Assembly (NCBI RefSeq): GCF_025770735.1
Contig: NZ_JAODPB010000009.1
Location: forward strand, 1-64,000
Source of the DNA: Shouchella tritolerans
GTDB taxonomy: Bacteria > Bacillota > Bacilli > Bacillales > Bacillaceae_D
Reading direction: 5' to 3'
Length of the DNA stretch: 64,000 nucleotides
The first letter of the stretch is position 1. Every line of letters starts with the position of its first letter. The position numbers and the translations under genes were made by a program. This document shows, in pieces, positions 1-7,594 of the stretch. The notes beneath the pieces are model-generated. The model searched no databases and was not told the origin of the DNA. It saw only the letters and a list, made by a program, of their open reading frames with translations.

Positions 1-457
1 CTAACTGGTTGATGTTCGTATTGGATGCAACGGCCGTCGATAGCGGAAACGCGCCAACCGTATCGGCTTCTAACGTTACGACACCTGTTAAGCCATTGAT
101 GCTTTCAACTCCACCAGGCGCTCCTGTAGCTCCCCTTGGTCCTGCAGGTCCTTGGAGCGTTGGGATATTGGTCGCAGATCTCATTTTCGAATCCAACATC
201 ATTTCCTGTTTAAAAACCGTTTCTAACATCGATTGGGTGCTTTGATTCACGCTTAAAATATCTTGTAAGGTGACGCCTGTTGGTCCTGTGACCCCCTGCA
301 AAGTGCCAAGGGCATACTGAATTTTTTCGCCTTCGGCATTGATAATATGGGATAGGCCCATTTCCTCCATGGCGATGGAGGCTAATAATAAGTTCACCAC
401 GTCATCCCGGGTTAATTGGATGTTGGGTGAAATATTTGGCAAGTTCGGTAGGGACAC
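1..457 (-). CDS. Collagen-like repeat protein (5' part; runs off the window)
   Basis: The reading frame starts at a GTG (457-455) behind a good AAAGGAGTG ribosome binding site and stays open to the window edge, so about 152 N-terminal codons are visible. The first 55 residues form a helical region (TRDDVVNLLLASIAMEE, then LSHIINAEGEKIQYALGTL). Similar N-terminal regions occur in collagen-like surface or spore proteins of Bacillaceae. Short Gly-Pro-Thr/Gly-X-Y stretches follow (GVTGPTGVT near residue 57, GPAGPRGATGAPGG near residue 105), then a GLTGVVTLEAD segment typical of phage-tail-like or exosporium proteins. A spore or exosporium surface role is inferred from the family only. The C-terminal part is missing. 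Confidence 0.75.
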   Translation of the reverse strand, partial: MSLPNLPNISPNIQLTRDDVVNLLLASIAMEEMGLSHIINAEGEKIQYALGTLQGVTGPTGVTLQDILSVNQSTQSMLETVFKQEMMLDSKMRSATNIPTLQGPAGPRGATGAPGGVESINGLTGVVTLEADTVGAFPLSTAVASNTNINQL

Positions 458-611
458 TCGCGTTCACTCCTTTGTTTTTGTTGACATAGATATTCCGTAT
501 CAATTTGTCTTCATGACAGACATTTATATTTATATGTGTTTTCTTAAAATTGGTTAGGCATTTTTATTAGCAAAATATGGTCTATTCTCTTTGGTTCAAT
601 TGGATATAAAG

Positions 612-638
612 AAGCCCCGGCTATGTGGAACCGGGGCG
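612..638 (-). terminator. Hairpin terminator after the deacetylase gene
   Basis: GCCCCGG (614-620) pairs with CCGGGGC (631-637). On the minus strand the stem is followed by a T-rich stretch (TTCTTTATAT). It lies about 90 bases after the deacetylase stop and upstream of the collagen-like gene. Confidence 0.6.
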
Positions 639-723
639 TTTGATCCTATCTATGTAAGGAACAGGGAAGTTTCATTGACTAAACGACAAACTTTTTGTTC
701 AAGCCTACACGCTTTTTAGTAGT

Positions 724-1530
724 TCAAGGAGTAAGGCTATAGCAGCGGTCATTACAGTTAAAGCTGTAAGGTTCTACTTCGTTGTCAATTTTTTCAGGTT
801 TATAGCCATTTTCCAGAAGGTAGTTTAATAGGGGAGGGAGCTGCTTAGCGGTTTCTGTTCTGTCATGGAGAACGATAATGGGGGATTGGCCATTGTTTTC
901 TACTTTTTCTATTTGTGCAATGACACTATCCAAAAAAGACCCTGATGATAAATTCCAATCTTCGCTATCGACATTCCAGTCCCACAATTTGAAGCCATTT
1001 TGATCAAATACCTCTCTGAAGCTATCTGTTAGATAAGGGATACTTCCATAAGGGGTGCGAATTAAATCCGATTCAATTCCGGCAATAGTGTACAAAGTTT
1101 CTTGGGCTTTAACCATTTCTTGAAGCGCCGCTTGTTCGGATTGATAAAATTGATCTTTGTCATGAGTAACGCCATGAAGGCCAGCGCTGTGACCGTCGCT
1201 TATCATTCGTTTTACGAGGTCTGGAGATTTTTTCATTTCAGGTTCGAGCATAAAAAAAGTCGCTTTCGCATTAAATTGATCCAGTATGTCTAAAATTTCG
1301 GATGTAGCGGAATTAGGCCCGTCGTCAAATGTTAAATAGACGACTTTCTCATTTTTTTCTGTTTTGTATTCTTCTTTGCTTTCCGCATGCCTACCTATTT
1401 TAGTTTGGAGTACTTCGTATGTTAGTTCAATTGGGAGCTCCGTTTTTTCTGAACTGGTGGCTTTTATGATTCCTAATATGGACATTATCAGCAATAGTCC
1501 GGCGGTAAAAAATAGCATTTTTTTCTTCAT
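724..1530 (-). CDS. Polysaccharide deacetylase (NodB domain), membrane-anchored or secreted
   Basis: A 268-residue protein with an N-terminal hydrophobic segment (residues 4-23; signal or anchor), so it acts outside the membrane. The NodB metal-dependent deacetylase motifs are present in order: TFDDGP (67-72, Asp70), the zinc-binding pair in HSAGLH (His114, His119), RTPYGS, DWNVDSEDW and a late LHD. Proteins of this type remove acetyl groups from peptidoglycan or other N-acetylated polysaccharides; the exact substrate cannot be told from sequence. It lies 139 bases downstream of, and on the same strand as, a two-component system, which may control it. The C-terminal tail after the catalytic domain is short and unremarkable. 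Confidence 0.85.
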   Translation of the reverse strand: MKKKMLFFTAGLLLIMSILGIIKATSSEKTELPIELTYEVLQTKIGRHAESKEEYKTEKNEKVVYLTFDDGPNSATSEILDILDQFNAKATFFMLEPEMKKSPDLVKRMISDGHSAGLHGVTHDKDQFYQSEQAALQEMVKAQETLYTIAGIESDLIRTPYGSIPYLTDSFREVFDQNGFKLWDWNVDSEDWNLSSGSFLDSVIAQIEKVENNGQSPIIVLHDRTETAKQLPPLLNYLLENGYKPEKIDNEVEPYSFNCNDRCYSLTP

Positions 1531-1669
1531 TTGAGGTCATCCTTTTCTGTTCATATAGTCATTGTGGTTCAAATTGAAATGGTATGTATAGACTAATTGA
1601 ATGAAATAAAGATGAGATAAAGATAGAGTGGAGGTGAGTTAAAGTTTTATAAATAGAAAAAACAGCCAA

Positions 1670-3529
1670 TCAACGTACGTTGATTGGCTGGTAAGATGAT
1701 TCGCTCTTTTGTAAATAAAAGTAGAAGCAAACCCCTTTATCGGTATTCGTCACTCCATATTCTACATCATGTAGCTTTAAGATATTTTTCGTAATCGCTA
1801 GACCTAATCCTGTGCCTTCTTTGGAACGCTGCGTTTTTTTCTCTTGGTAAAACCGATCCCAAATGTTTCCGAGCTGGTCTGTATCGATGGGATGCCCCTC
1901 ATTTTCAACGCTTATTTTTACCCTATTTCCTTCATCCTCAGTTGAGATGAAAATCATTCTTTCGACGGGTGTATGGCGAATGGCATTCGTCAAAAAATTT
2001 GTCATAACCTGTTCAATTTGATGTGGATTACCAACAACGTCAATCGGCTTTAGCTTGAGATTTATATGGAGCTGTTTATCACGAGCTTTAATTGATAGCT
2101 GATTGTTTACGCTATGAATGGAGTCCTTTATATTGAATACATCCATCTTAACTTTATAGGTACCTGACTCGAACTTTGCTAGTTCGAGCATATCGACAAT
2201 CAATCGATCCATTCGATTCACTTCACTATTCATTGCCTGAAAATAATGGCCGCTTTTTTCAATCGCTACCCCGTCTTGCAGAATCGACATACAACTTTTT
2301 ATAATGCTTAACGGTGTTTTTAATTCATGTGAAACGCCTGCTATAAATTCTTTTCGCGTTTTTTCGAGCTGTTTCTCTTTCTCGATATCCTGTTGTAATT
2401 TTTCAATGTGCATTTGCAATTTTTCAGAAAGGATGTTAATGCTTTCGGATAGCTGGCCAATTTCATCGCTTGATTTAATAGGAATGCGCTCTTTGAAATC
2501 CAAATTTGCCATTTGTTTCGCTGTATGGTTGATGTTTAATAACGGACTTGCGATTTTCTTGGAAAAATAAAACGAAACCAATAAAATTAAAAAGATAACA
2601 GCAACAAGAATATAAATAAAATACTCTTGCATCATTTCCGCTGCTTCATCAATTGGTTGCAGTGACGTCATTGTTAAGAAATAGAGTGAGTCTCCGTTTG
2701 AAGTCGTCTCTGAATGTGTAAGCAATTTATATTGAATGCCATTTTGCTCATAATCCTGAATAGATGTCCCGTTATCATTGGCTGGATTATTGTTAAAAAG
2801 CAAATCCGCTTGAAATGCTTTTATTCGCTCAAAAAACAACGAGTTCGATAAAGCCGTGACATAAAAATGACTGTAGTTTTCCGGTATGTTCACGGCAGCA
2901 ATCGTCCCGTAAACGCTTTTTTGGGTATACGCTTCATTTTCATCAAATTGAGCCTTAAGGGCATCATTTCGCCAATAAATGATGCCCTCTATTCCGCTCT
3001 CTAACATCGTAAATGGAGTGGGCTCGACTTCGTCTTTACTTAAAATGATCTCATATGGGAAGAATTCTTTTTGTATTTCTACACCGCGAATCTCCATTTG
3101 GTGATTTTCATAGTCTTTTAAACTCTCAAGTTGTTGACTATCCTCAAAGGAATTTTCTAAGTAGCCGATAGGAATAACAAAGTTGTCATCGATGTAAGTG
3201 ACTAATTCATCTTCTAATTCAAATATCCCATTTAATTCGATCGTATAATCTTTTGTTCCTTTTATATAGCCATTGTGGTCTAAAACGGTTATCCAAGCAT
3301 TGTTTTCTCGATAAAATGTTTGTTCCAATTCTTGAAGCTTTGTTTCATTTCCTTCGTTTTGCCGATAAGTTTTTGTGAACGCTTGAATCGCTTCTGAAAG
3401 TCGTTCTTCTTTGTTTTTAGCATAGTATTGTTCAAAGAATAGCGTTTGACCAACAAAAATGCCAAATAAAATAAATAAGCATAACGACGATGTAAGAAGA
3501 AACCATTTCACTACAATCCGGTTTTTCAT
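1670..3529 (-). CDS. Sensor histidine kinase
   Basis: A 619-residue membrane sensor. A first membrane helix (about 8-31) and a second (303-322) bracket a large extracytoplasmic sensing region of about 270 residues. These are followed by a HAMP linker (about 323-375), the HisKA motif GVSHELKTPLS with phospho-acceptor His401, and an ATPase domain with the N box (NFLTNAIRH, 511-519) and G box (EGTGLGLA, 571-578). Its start codon overlaps the stop of the response regulator by 4 bases (ATGA), so the two are translationally coupled. The long extracytoplasmic part has no domain I recognise, so the signal is unknown. The architecture resembles VanS/PhoR-type kinases, and the polysaccharide deacetylase just downstream suggests a cell-wall stimulus (inference). 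Confidence 0.92.
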   Translation of the reverse strand: MKNRIVVKWFLLTSSLCLFILFGIFVGQTLFFEQYYAKNKEERLSEAIQAFTKTYRQNEGNETKLQELEQTFYRENNAWITVLDHNGYIKGTKDYTIELNGIFELEDELVTYIDDNFVIPIGYLENSFEDSQQLESLKDYENHQMEIRGVEIQKEFFPYEIILSKDEVEPTPFTMLESGIEGIIYWRNDALKAQFDENEAYTQKSVYGTIAAVNIPENYSHFYVTALSNSLFFERIKAFQADLLFNNNPANDNGTSIQDYEQNGIQYKLLTHSETTSNGDSLYFLTMTSLQPIDEAAEMMQEYFIYILVAVIFLILLVSFYFSKKIASPLLNINHTAKQMANLDFKERIPIKSSDEIGQLSESINILSEKLQMHIEKLQQDIEKEKQLEKTRKEFIAGVSHELKTPLSIIKSCMSILQDGVAIEKSGHYFQAMNSEVNRMDRLIVDMLELAKFESGTYKVKMDVFNIKDSIHSVNNQLSIKARDKQLHINLKLKPIDVVGNPHQIEQVMTNFLTNAIRHTPVERMIFISTEDEGNRVKISVENEGHPIDTDQLGNIWDRFYQEKKTQRSKEGTGLGLAITKNILKLHDVEYGVTNTDKGVCFYFYLQKSESSYQPINVR

Positions 3530-4212
3530 GGTAAATCCTCAAATTTATATCCTGCTCGAACGATTGTTTTTATTTGTTTAGCGCTGTCAGCCAGTTTGCT
3601 TCGCAAATTGCGAATATGGGTATTGACAGTACGGTCATCACCTACATACTCATAGCCCCAGACCTTAATAATGAGCTGTTGTCTTGAGATGACGATATTT
3701 TTGTTTCTCATTAGATACGTTAAAATTTCAAATTCTGTATGTGTTAATGGGACGACATTGCCTTTTACCTTAACTGTGCGTGAATGCAAATGGACTTCAA
3801 GTTCGTTGCTTGTTAAAATTTCTTGATCCCTGTCAAGACTTTCATTTGTTGCCTGAGTAGTAAGCAATCGCTTTGCTCGTGCTAGTAAAATTTTGGGGCT
3901 ATAAGGTTTTGTGACATAGTCATCTGCGCCTAAATCAAACCCTAATAATGTATCTTCTTCATCTGAGCGGGCTGTCAACATAATGATCGGTACGACAGAA
4001 TGTTCGCGTATCCTTTTGCAAACAGACCAGCCGTCCAACGTCGGCATCATAATATCTAAAACAATCAAATCAACGGTTGCTTGTTCAAATATGGCTAACG
4101 CTTCTTTTCCGTCTTTCGCTTCCAATACATCGTAACCAGCGTCTATAAAGTAGTCTTTGCTTATTTCTCTGAGGATGTCTTCATCTTCCACAATTAGTAT
4201 CGTTTTTCCCAA
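3526..4212 (-). CDS. OmpR/PhoB-family response regulator
   Basis: A 228-residue regulator. The receiver domain (about 4-118) has the acidic pair Glu9/Asp10, phospho-acceptor Asp53 (VLDIMMP), Thr80 and Lys102 (VTKPYSP). A winged-helix DNA-binding domain follows (about 128-226) with the typical LTHTEFEIL and RTVNTHIRNLRSKL segments. It is the first gene of a pair with the kinase. The kinase's position and the downstream NodB deacetylase suggest a cell-envelope regulon, but no target sites can be named. The upstream region (4213-4430) has no other gene. Confidence 0.93.
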   Translation of the reverse strand: MGKTILIVEDEDILREISKDYFIDAGYDVLEAKDGKEALAIFEQATVDLIVLDIMMPTLDGWSVCKRIREHSVVPIIMLTARSDEEDTLLGFDLGADDYVTKPYSPKILLARAKRLLTTQATNESLDRDQEILTSNELEVHLHSRTVKVKGNVVPLTHTEFEILTYLMRNKNIVISRQQLIIKVWGYEYVGDDRTVNTHIRNLRSKLADSAKQIKTIVRAGYKFEDLP

Positions 4213-4431
4213 TGTAACCCTTCCTTACTTTCTCTTAATAGACTTATAGTAAGTATACTTTATCATCTTTTCAACTTGTAAATTTAGTTAAGTTCCCATA
4301 ATCGTGGTCATCGGTTTGAGAGGTGACAGGGGGATGATTTCTTTTTAGATTAACGTAAGCTTAGAACGTGGGGCAACTTTTTTAGGGAGCTAGAGTCGTT
4401 AATCTATGTCAGATGGAATGACCATAGATGA

Positions 4432-4512
4432 GTGATCAGGTATGAATCGGATCAGGAAATGGTCTTAATGGGCAGGGGGCTTTTCAACCGGCAGCAGTTA
4501 ACCGGATTAGAT
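4432..4512 (+). pseudogene. Decayed fragment of a LicT/BglG antiterminator gene
   Basis: About 45 bases here closely match the start of the intact licT gene at 6656-6702, with an apparent 4-base gap (GATCAGGAAATGGTCTTAA against GATCAAGAAATGGTCGTAA). Translated, the fragment reads SDQEMVLMGRGL, corresponding to residues 18-29 of LicT, part of the RNA-binding domain. Similarity then stops and the frame runs into antisense of aceA. No PRD domains remain, so this is a remnant of a duplicated or displaced antiterminator gene, not a working protein. Confidence 0.55.
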
Positions 4513-4535
4513 GGCGTTTACAGGAAGGCGGATAA

Positions 4536-4561
4536 GCCGCCCAATGATGGGCGGCTTTTTT
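4536..4561 (+). terminator. Strong hairpin terminator facing aceA
   Basis: GCCGCCCA (4536-4543) and TGGGCGGC (4548-4555) form a perfect 8-bp stem with a 4-base loop, followed by six T on the plus strand. It can stop plus-strand transcription entering aceA from the licT-like remnant. As the first hairpin after the aceA stop it may also end aceA mRNA, although the minus-strand T tract is weak (TTAT). Confidence 0.75.
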
Positions 4562-4567
4562 ATGTTT

Positions 4568-5839
4568 TTAGGATTGAAACTGTTCCGTTTCAGTTGATCC
4601 CTTCAGGGCAGTGGTTGATGAAGTCCCGCCTGTTACGACTTGGGCGACTTCATCAAAGTAGCTTGTTCCGACTTCGCGTTGATGCCTTGTTGCCGTATAG
4701 CCGTGGACTTCGCTGGCAAACTCGGCCTGCTGGAGATCAGAATATGCCGCCATTCCGCGGTCCTTATAGTGGCGGGATAATTCAAACATGCCGTGGTTTA
4801 AGGCGTGGAAGCCCGCCAGTGTGACAAATTGAAATTTATAGCCCATTTCACCGAGTTGTTTCTGGAAGTTCAAAATGGTGTGGTCATCCAGTTTGGCCTT
4901 CCAGTTGAACGAAGGGGAGCAATTGTAGGCGAGCAGCTTGCCTGGGTATTTCTCATGGATCGCTTGTGCGAATCGGCGTGCTTCTTCAATATTCGGCTCA
5001 GACGTTTCACACCAGATTAAATCAGCATACGGCGCATACGCTAAGCCTCTCGCAATCGCCTGATCAAGACCAGATTTTGTTTTGAAGAACCCTTCCGCTG
5101 TTCGTTCTCCCGTTAAAAACGGGGCATCATATGAATCGACATCGCTTGTAATCAGGTCAGCCGCATTCGCATCCGTACGGGCAATAAGAATGGTCGGGAC
5201 TCCCATCACGTCTGCAGCGAGGCGAGCGGCAATTAAATTACGCACTGCCGTTTGCGTCGGGAGCAGCACTTTTCCGCCCAAATGCCCGCACTTTTTCTCA
5301 GAAGACAGCTGATCTTCAAAGTGAACCCCTGCGGCACCAGCTTCAATCATGCTTTTCATTAGCTCGAACACATTTAGCTGTCCGCCGAAGCCTGCTTCCG
5401 CATCGGCCACAATTGGCGCAAACCAATCGATGTCTTCTTTTCCTTCCATATGGTGAATTTGATCTGCGCGTTGCAATGTGCGATTGATTTTTTTGACGAC
5501 TTCTGGCACGCTGTTTGCCGGATAAAGGCTTTGGTCAGGATACATGCTCCCTGACAAATTGGCATCAGCCGCTACCTGCCAGCCACTTAAATAAATTGCT
5601 TTCAATCCGGCTTTTACTTGCTGCATGGCTTGGTTTCCAGTTAAAGCGCCCAGAGCCGGGACGAAATCCTCTGTATGGAGAAGCTTCCACAGCTTTTCGG
5701 CGCCGTACCTTGCAATCGTATATTCAATTTCGAGCGTGCCCCTCAGGCGTAAGACATCAGCTGCTTCATACGGTCTTGTGATTCCTTTCCAACGTTCTTC
5801 ATGCTCCCAGCTTTCCGCGAGTTGTTTTTCATTTAGCAT
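4568..5839 (-). CDS. aceA: Isocitrate lyase
   Basis: This enzyme cleaves isocitrate to glyoxylate and succinate, the first step of the glyoxylate shunt, needed for growth on acetate or fatty acids. The 423-residue product carries the family signature KKCGH (182-186) with catalytic Cys184, and conserved stretches such as [10 protein letters not shown] and WCETSEP. I start it at the ATG at 5839 because GGGGGA lies 7 bases upstream. An in-frame ATG at 5854 adds five residues, lacks its own ribosome site, and overlaps the stop of a 19-codon ORF (TAATG), so coupled initiation there is possible. No malate synthase gene is nearby. Confidence 0.95.
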   Translation of the reverse strand: MLNEKQLAESWEHEERWKGITRPYEAADVLRLRGTLEIEYTIARYGAEKLWKLLHTEDFVPALGALTGNQAMQQVKAGLKAIYLSGWQVAADANLSGSMYPDQSLYPANSVPEVVKKINRTLQRADQIHHMEGKEDIDWFAPIVADAEAGFGGQLNVFELMKSMIEAGAAGVHFEDQLSSEKKCGHLGGKVLLPTQTAVRNLIAARLAADVMGVPTILIARTDANAADLITSDVDSYDAPFLTGERTAEGFFKTKSGLDQAIARGLAYAPYADLIWCETSEPNIEEARRFAQAIHEKYPGKLLAYNCSPSFNWKAKLDDHTILNFQKQLGEMGYKFQFVTLAGFHALNHGMFELSRHYKDRGMAAYSDLQQAEFASEVHGYTATRHQREVGTSYFDEVAQVVTGGTSSTTALKGSTETEQFQS

Positions 5840-5853
5840 CACACATTCCCCCA

Positions 5854-5913
5854 TTATAAGTTTTGATCATCCAAAATCAGCTGCACAGTGAATGTCCTTC
5901 TCTTCTGTTGCAT
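5854..5913 (-). CDS. Possible 19-residue leader peptide before aceA
   Basis: A short frame, [19 protein letters not shown], starts at an ATG right behind AGGAGGTGA, an almost perfect anti-16S match with short spacing. Its TAA overlaps an in-frame ATG of aceA (TAATG). That arrangement would suit translational coupling or a leader that positions ribosomes for aceA. The composition is not that of an attenuator peptide, since no run of a regulatory amino acid is present. It may be only a chance ORF, so confidence is low. Confidence 0.3.
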   Translation of the reverse strand: MQQKRRTFTVQLILDDQNL

Positions 5914-5953
5914 TCACCTCCTATAAAAATGTTTTGTTATAAAACAGTTTTAG

Positions 5954-6091
5954 CTACTCACCTTTTTTAGCAAGACAGCGCTCGCATTCCATGAAGTAAG
6001 ATTTAGCTTGCTCTTCCATCTCTTCACCGCATTCAGGACACGTTTTTTTCGGAAGTGTTCTGTAAAATTCAATCGGATTTTTCACGTTCAT
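5954..6091 (-). CDS. Small YhfH-like zinc-ribbon protein
   Basis: A 45-codon gene, shorter than most gene finders report. It starts at an ATG (6091) behind AAAGGAGG and ends at TAG. The product has two Cys pairs, CPEC (residues 18-21) and CERC (36-39), spaced as a single zinc ribbon, preceded by NPIEFYRTLPKK. Length and pattern match the uncharacterised YhfH family of Bacillaceae (recognised from memory). It lies about 115 bases upstream of aceA on the same strand and may share its promoter. Function unknown. Confidence 0.7.
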   Translation of the reverse strand: MNVKNPIEFYRTLPKKTCPECGEEMEEQAKSYFMECERCLAKKGE

Positions 6092-6114
6092 TTGTTCTAA
6101 CCTCCTTTTTATAG

Positions 6115-6153
6115 AACAGTTTATATTAACTGTTTCTGTTGTAGTACAGTATA
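6115..6153 (-). promoter_or_regulatory. Putative promoter -10 and dyad operator for the yhfH-like/aceA unit
   Basis: On the minus strand TATACT (6153-6148) is a good -10 element; no clear -35 was found. Just downstream lies the perfect inverted repeat AACAGTT-N6-AACTGTT (6115-6134), where a repressor could block transcription. A related AAAACAGTTTT sequence recurs at 5941-5951, between the small gene and aceA. The regulator is unknown. Confidence 0.35.
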
Positions 6154-6390
6154 CAGGGCAAAAATGAAAATGTACACACTTTTTTTAAAAAATTTTTATT
6201 GTATTTCATTCAACCAGAAACTTAATAGAAATAGAGAGAGGTGAAAGTGAGGATGACAATGAAATGCAAGACTGGACGGGCATGCGGAAAACTTGGGGCT
6301 GATGTCGGGGCGGTATAAAGTCAAAAGCGAGCAAGGGCATTATGAGTGTATGTAAGGAAATCGGTGTTATCTCCGATTTTTTCTTTTGTT
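6154..6390 (+). other. Intergenic stretch with a doubtful 21-codon ORF and a hairpin terminator
   Basis: Between the yhfH-like gene and the licT promoter no credible gene is seen. A plus-strand ATG at 6253 behind GAGGTGAAAGTGAGG opens a 21-residue frame ending at 6318. It is followed by a hairpin, AAATCGG (6358-6364) with CCGATTT (6373-6379), and a T run, so a short transcript could exist here. Fragments in the other frames look like decayed coding sequence but match nothing I recognise. Confidence 0.35.
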
Positions 6391-6393
6391 CCC

Positions 6394-6440
6394 TTGACAG
6401 GACCAAATAAGTGTGATAAAAGTAATAGTAAGCGATTTCA
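6394..6440 (+). promoter_or_regulatory. Promoter of the bgl operon with a putative CcpA cre
   Basis: TTGACA (6394-6399) precedes a GATAAA/ATAAAA -10 region (6415-6421). Immediately downstream, 6426-6440 (TAGTAAGCGATTTCA) matches the cre consensus WTGNAANCGNWNNCA at all fixed positions but one. Placed over the transcription start, it would let CcpA repress the operon when a preferred sugar is present. Motif matches by eye only. Confidence 0.6.
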
Positions 6441-6457
6441 TTTAATTTCATAACGAT

Positions 6458-6542
6458 GGATTGTTACTGTTTAGCAGGCAAAACCTAAGTTTGTATGAGA
6501 ATTTCTGTTGAGGGGATTCTATGTGCAAAGTTGGGTTTTTTT
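6458..6542 (+). promoter_or_regulatory. RAT antiterminator and terminator in the licT leader
   Basis: Positions 6458-6485 match the ribonucleic antiterminator bound by LicT/BglG proteins (GGATTGTTACTG, then GCAGGCAAAACC). The RAT 3' end overlaps the 5' arm of a terminator: AACCTAAGTTTG (6482-6493) pairs with CAAAGTTGGGTT (6526-6537), followed by a T run. LicT binding should stabilise the RAT and prevent the terminator, so licT would control its own expression. Confidence 0.88.
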
Positions 6543-6605
6543 ATTTTCGTTCTTACCATTCCCTACTAGAGAACTCTTTATGTCAGAAATAAAGGCGAGT
6601 GAATC

Positions 6606-7463
6606 ATGCAAATTAAGAAAGTATTTAATAACAATGTTGTCCTAGCAAAGAATGAATGGGATCAAGAAATGGTCGTAATGGGCAGGGGCTTGGCTTTTCA
6701 AAAAAAGGCCGGTGAAACAATTGATACAGCAAAAATCGAAAAAACATTTGTTTTGGAAAAAAGGGGTGTGTCGGATAAGTTAGCGAAATTATTACGAGAT
6801 ACGTCGGAACTGTATTTAAACATTGCCTCTAAGATTTTAGATTATGCGAAATCACAATTGCCATATAAACTTGATGACTATTTGTATGTAGCCTTGACGG
6901 ACCACATTAGTTTTGCAATTAAAAGACATAAAGAAAATGTGCATGTGAAAAATCCTTTAGTATGGGAAATTCGTAAGTACTACAAACAAGAGTATCAAGT
7001 TGCGCTAAAATGCCTAGACATCATTGAAGAACAAACGGGCGTCCGGTTCCCCGAAGATGAAGCGGCTTCGATTGCGCTCCACCTTGTCAACAGCGAGTTG
7101 TCAGGAGGAAATTTGGCGACAGCCGTTCAAGTGACGGAATTAGTCAACAATGTGCTAAACATCGTGAAATATCACTTTAAAATGGAATTAGATGAAACGT
7201 CGATTAATTATGAGCGTTTTTTAACCCATCTTCGCTTTTTTGCGATTCGCTTTATTCGCAAAGAAAGAATGACAGATAGTGAAGACAATTTCTTATACGA
7301 ACAACTAAAGAGTAAATACCCTGAGTCGTTTCAATGCAGTCAAAAAATCAAGATCTATTTGGTTAAAAGCTATAATTGGTCTATTTCTAAAGATGAAGAA
7401 ATGTATTTAACCCTTCATATACAAAGGGTAACGAAACGGCATTTGCAAGACCAGACGAATTGA
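6606..7463 (+). CDS. licT: LicT-type transcriptional antiterminator
   Basis: A 285-residue BglG/LicT-family protein that binds RAT RNA to allow read-through into beta-glucoside genes. The N-terminal co-antiterminator RNA-binding domain covers about residues 1-55. Two PTS regulation domains follow, with the four regulatory histidines at 100 and 159 (PRD1) and 208 and 271 (PRD2), at almost the same positions as in B. subtilis LicT. By family knowledge, HPr phosphorylates PRD2 to activate and the sugar EII phosphorylates PRD1 to inhibit. RAT elements occur both upstream (6458) and downstream (7486) of the gene, which fits control of itself and of bglP. The ATG is preceded by a GGCGAGTG ribosome site. 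Confidence 0.95.
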   Translation: MQIKKVFNNNVVLAKNEWDQEMVVMGRGLAFQKKAGETIDTAKIEKTFVLEKRGVSDKLAKLLRDTSELYLNIASKILDYAKSQLPYKLDDYLYVALTDHISFAIKRHKENVHVKNPLVWEIRKYYKQEYQVALKCLDIIEEQTGVRFPEDEAASIALHLVNSELSGGNLATAVQVTELVNNVLNIVKYHFKMELDETSINYERFLTHLRFFAIRFIRKERMTDSEDNFLYEQLKSKYPESFQCSQKIKIYLVKSYNWSISKDEEMYLTLHIQRVTKRHLQDQTN

Positions 7464-7485
7464 ATCAATGAGAATATGAATGGAT

Positions 7486-7560
7486 GGAATGTTACCTTCA
7501 GTGGGCATAACCTGACCTAATTTGCAAACACTATGATGCAAATTGGTTCAGGTTTTTTTA
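7486..7560 (+). promoter_or_regulatory. Second RAT and terminator between licT and bglP
   Basis: Positions 7486-7512 form a RAT-like element (GGAATGTTACC, then GGGCATAACC). It overlaps a strong terminator: the arm 7509-7526 pairs with 7537-7554 at 16 of 18 positions, followed by seven T. Transcription beyond licT into the transporter therefore needs antitermination again. The element differs from the first RAT at several bases, so the two may differ in strength. Confidence 0.85.
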
Positions 7561-7594
7561 GTTACCAAGTACAAAATGAAAAGAGCTGGTTCAT

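Noticed and set aside
4512-4824. Plus-strand continuation of the frame opened in the licT-like remnant (to residue 130)
   Set aside because: Beyond the short LicT match it is antisense to aceA and has no protein character of its own.
6206-6451. 81-residue minus-strand ORF over the bgl promoter region
   Set aside because: It has no ribosome site, overlaps a terminator, promoter and cre on the other strand, and its composition is not protein-like.
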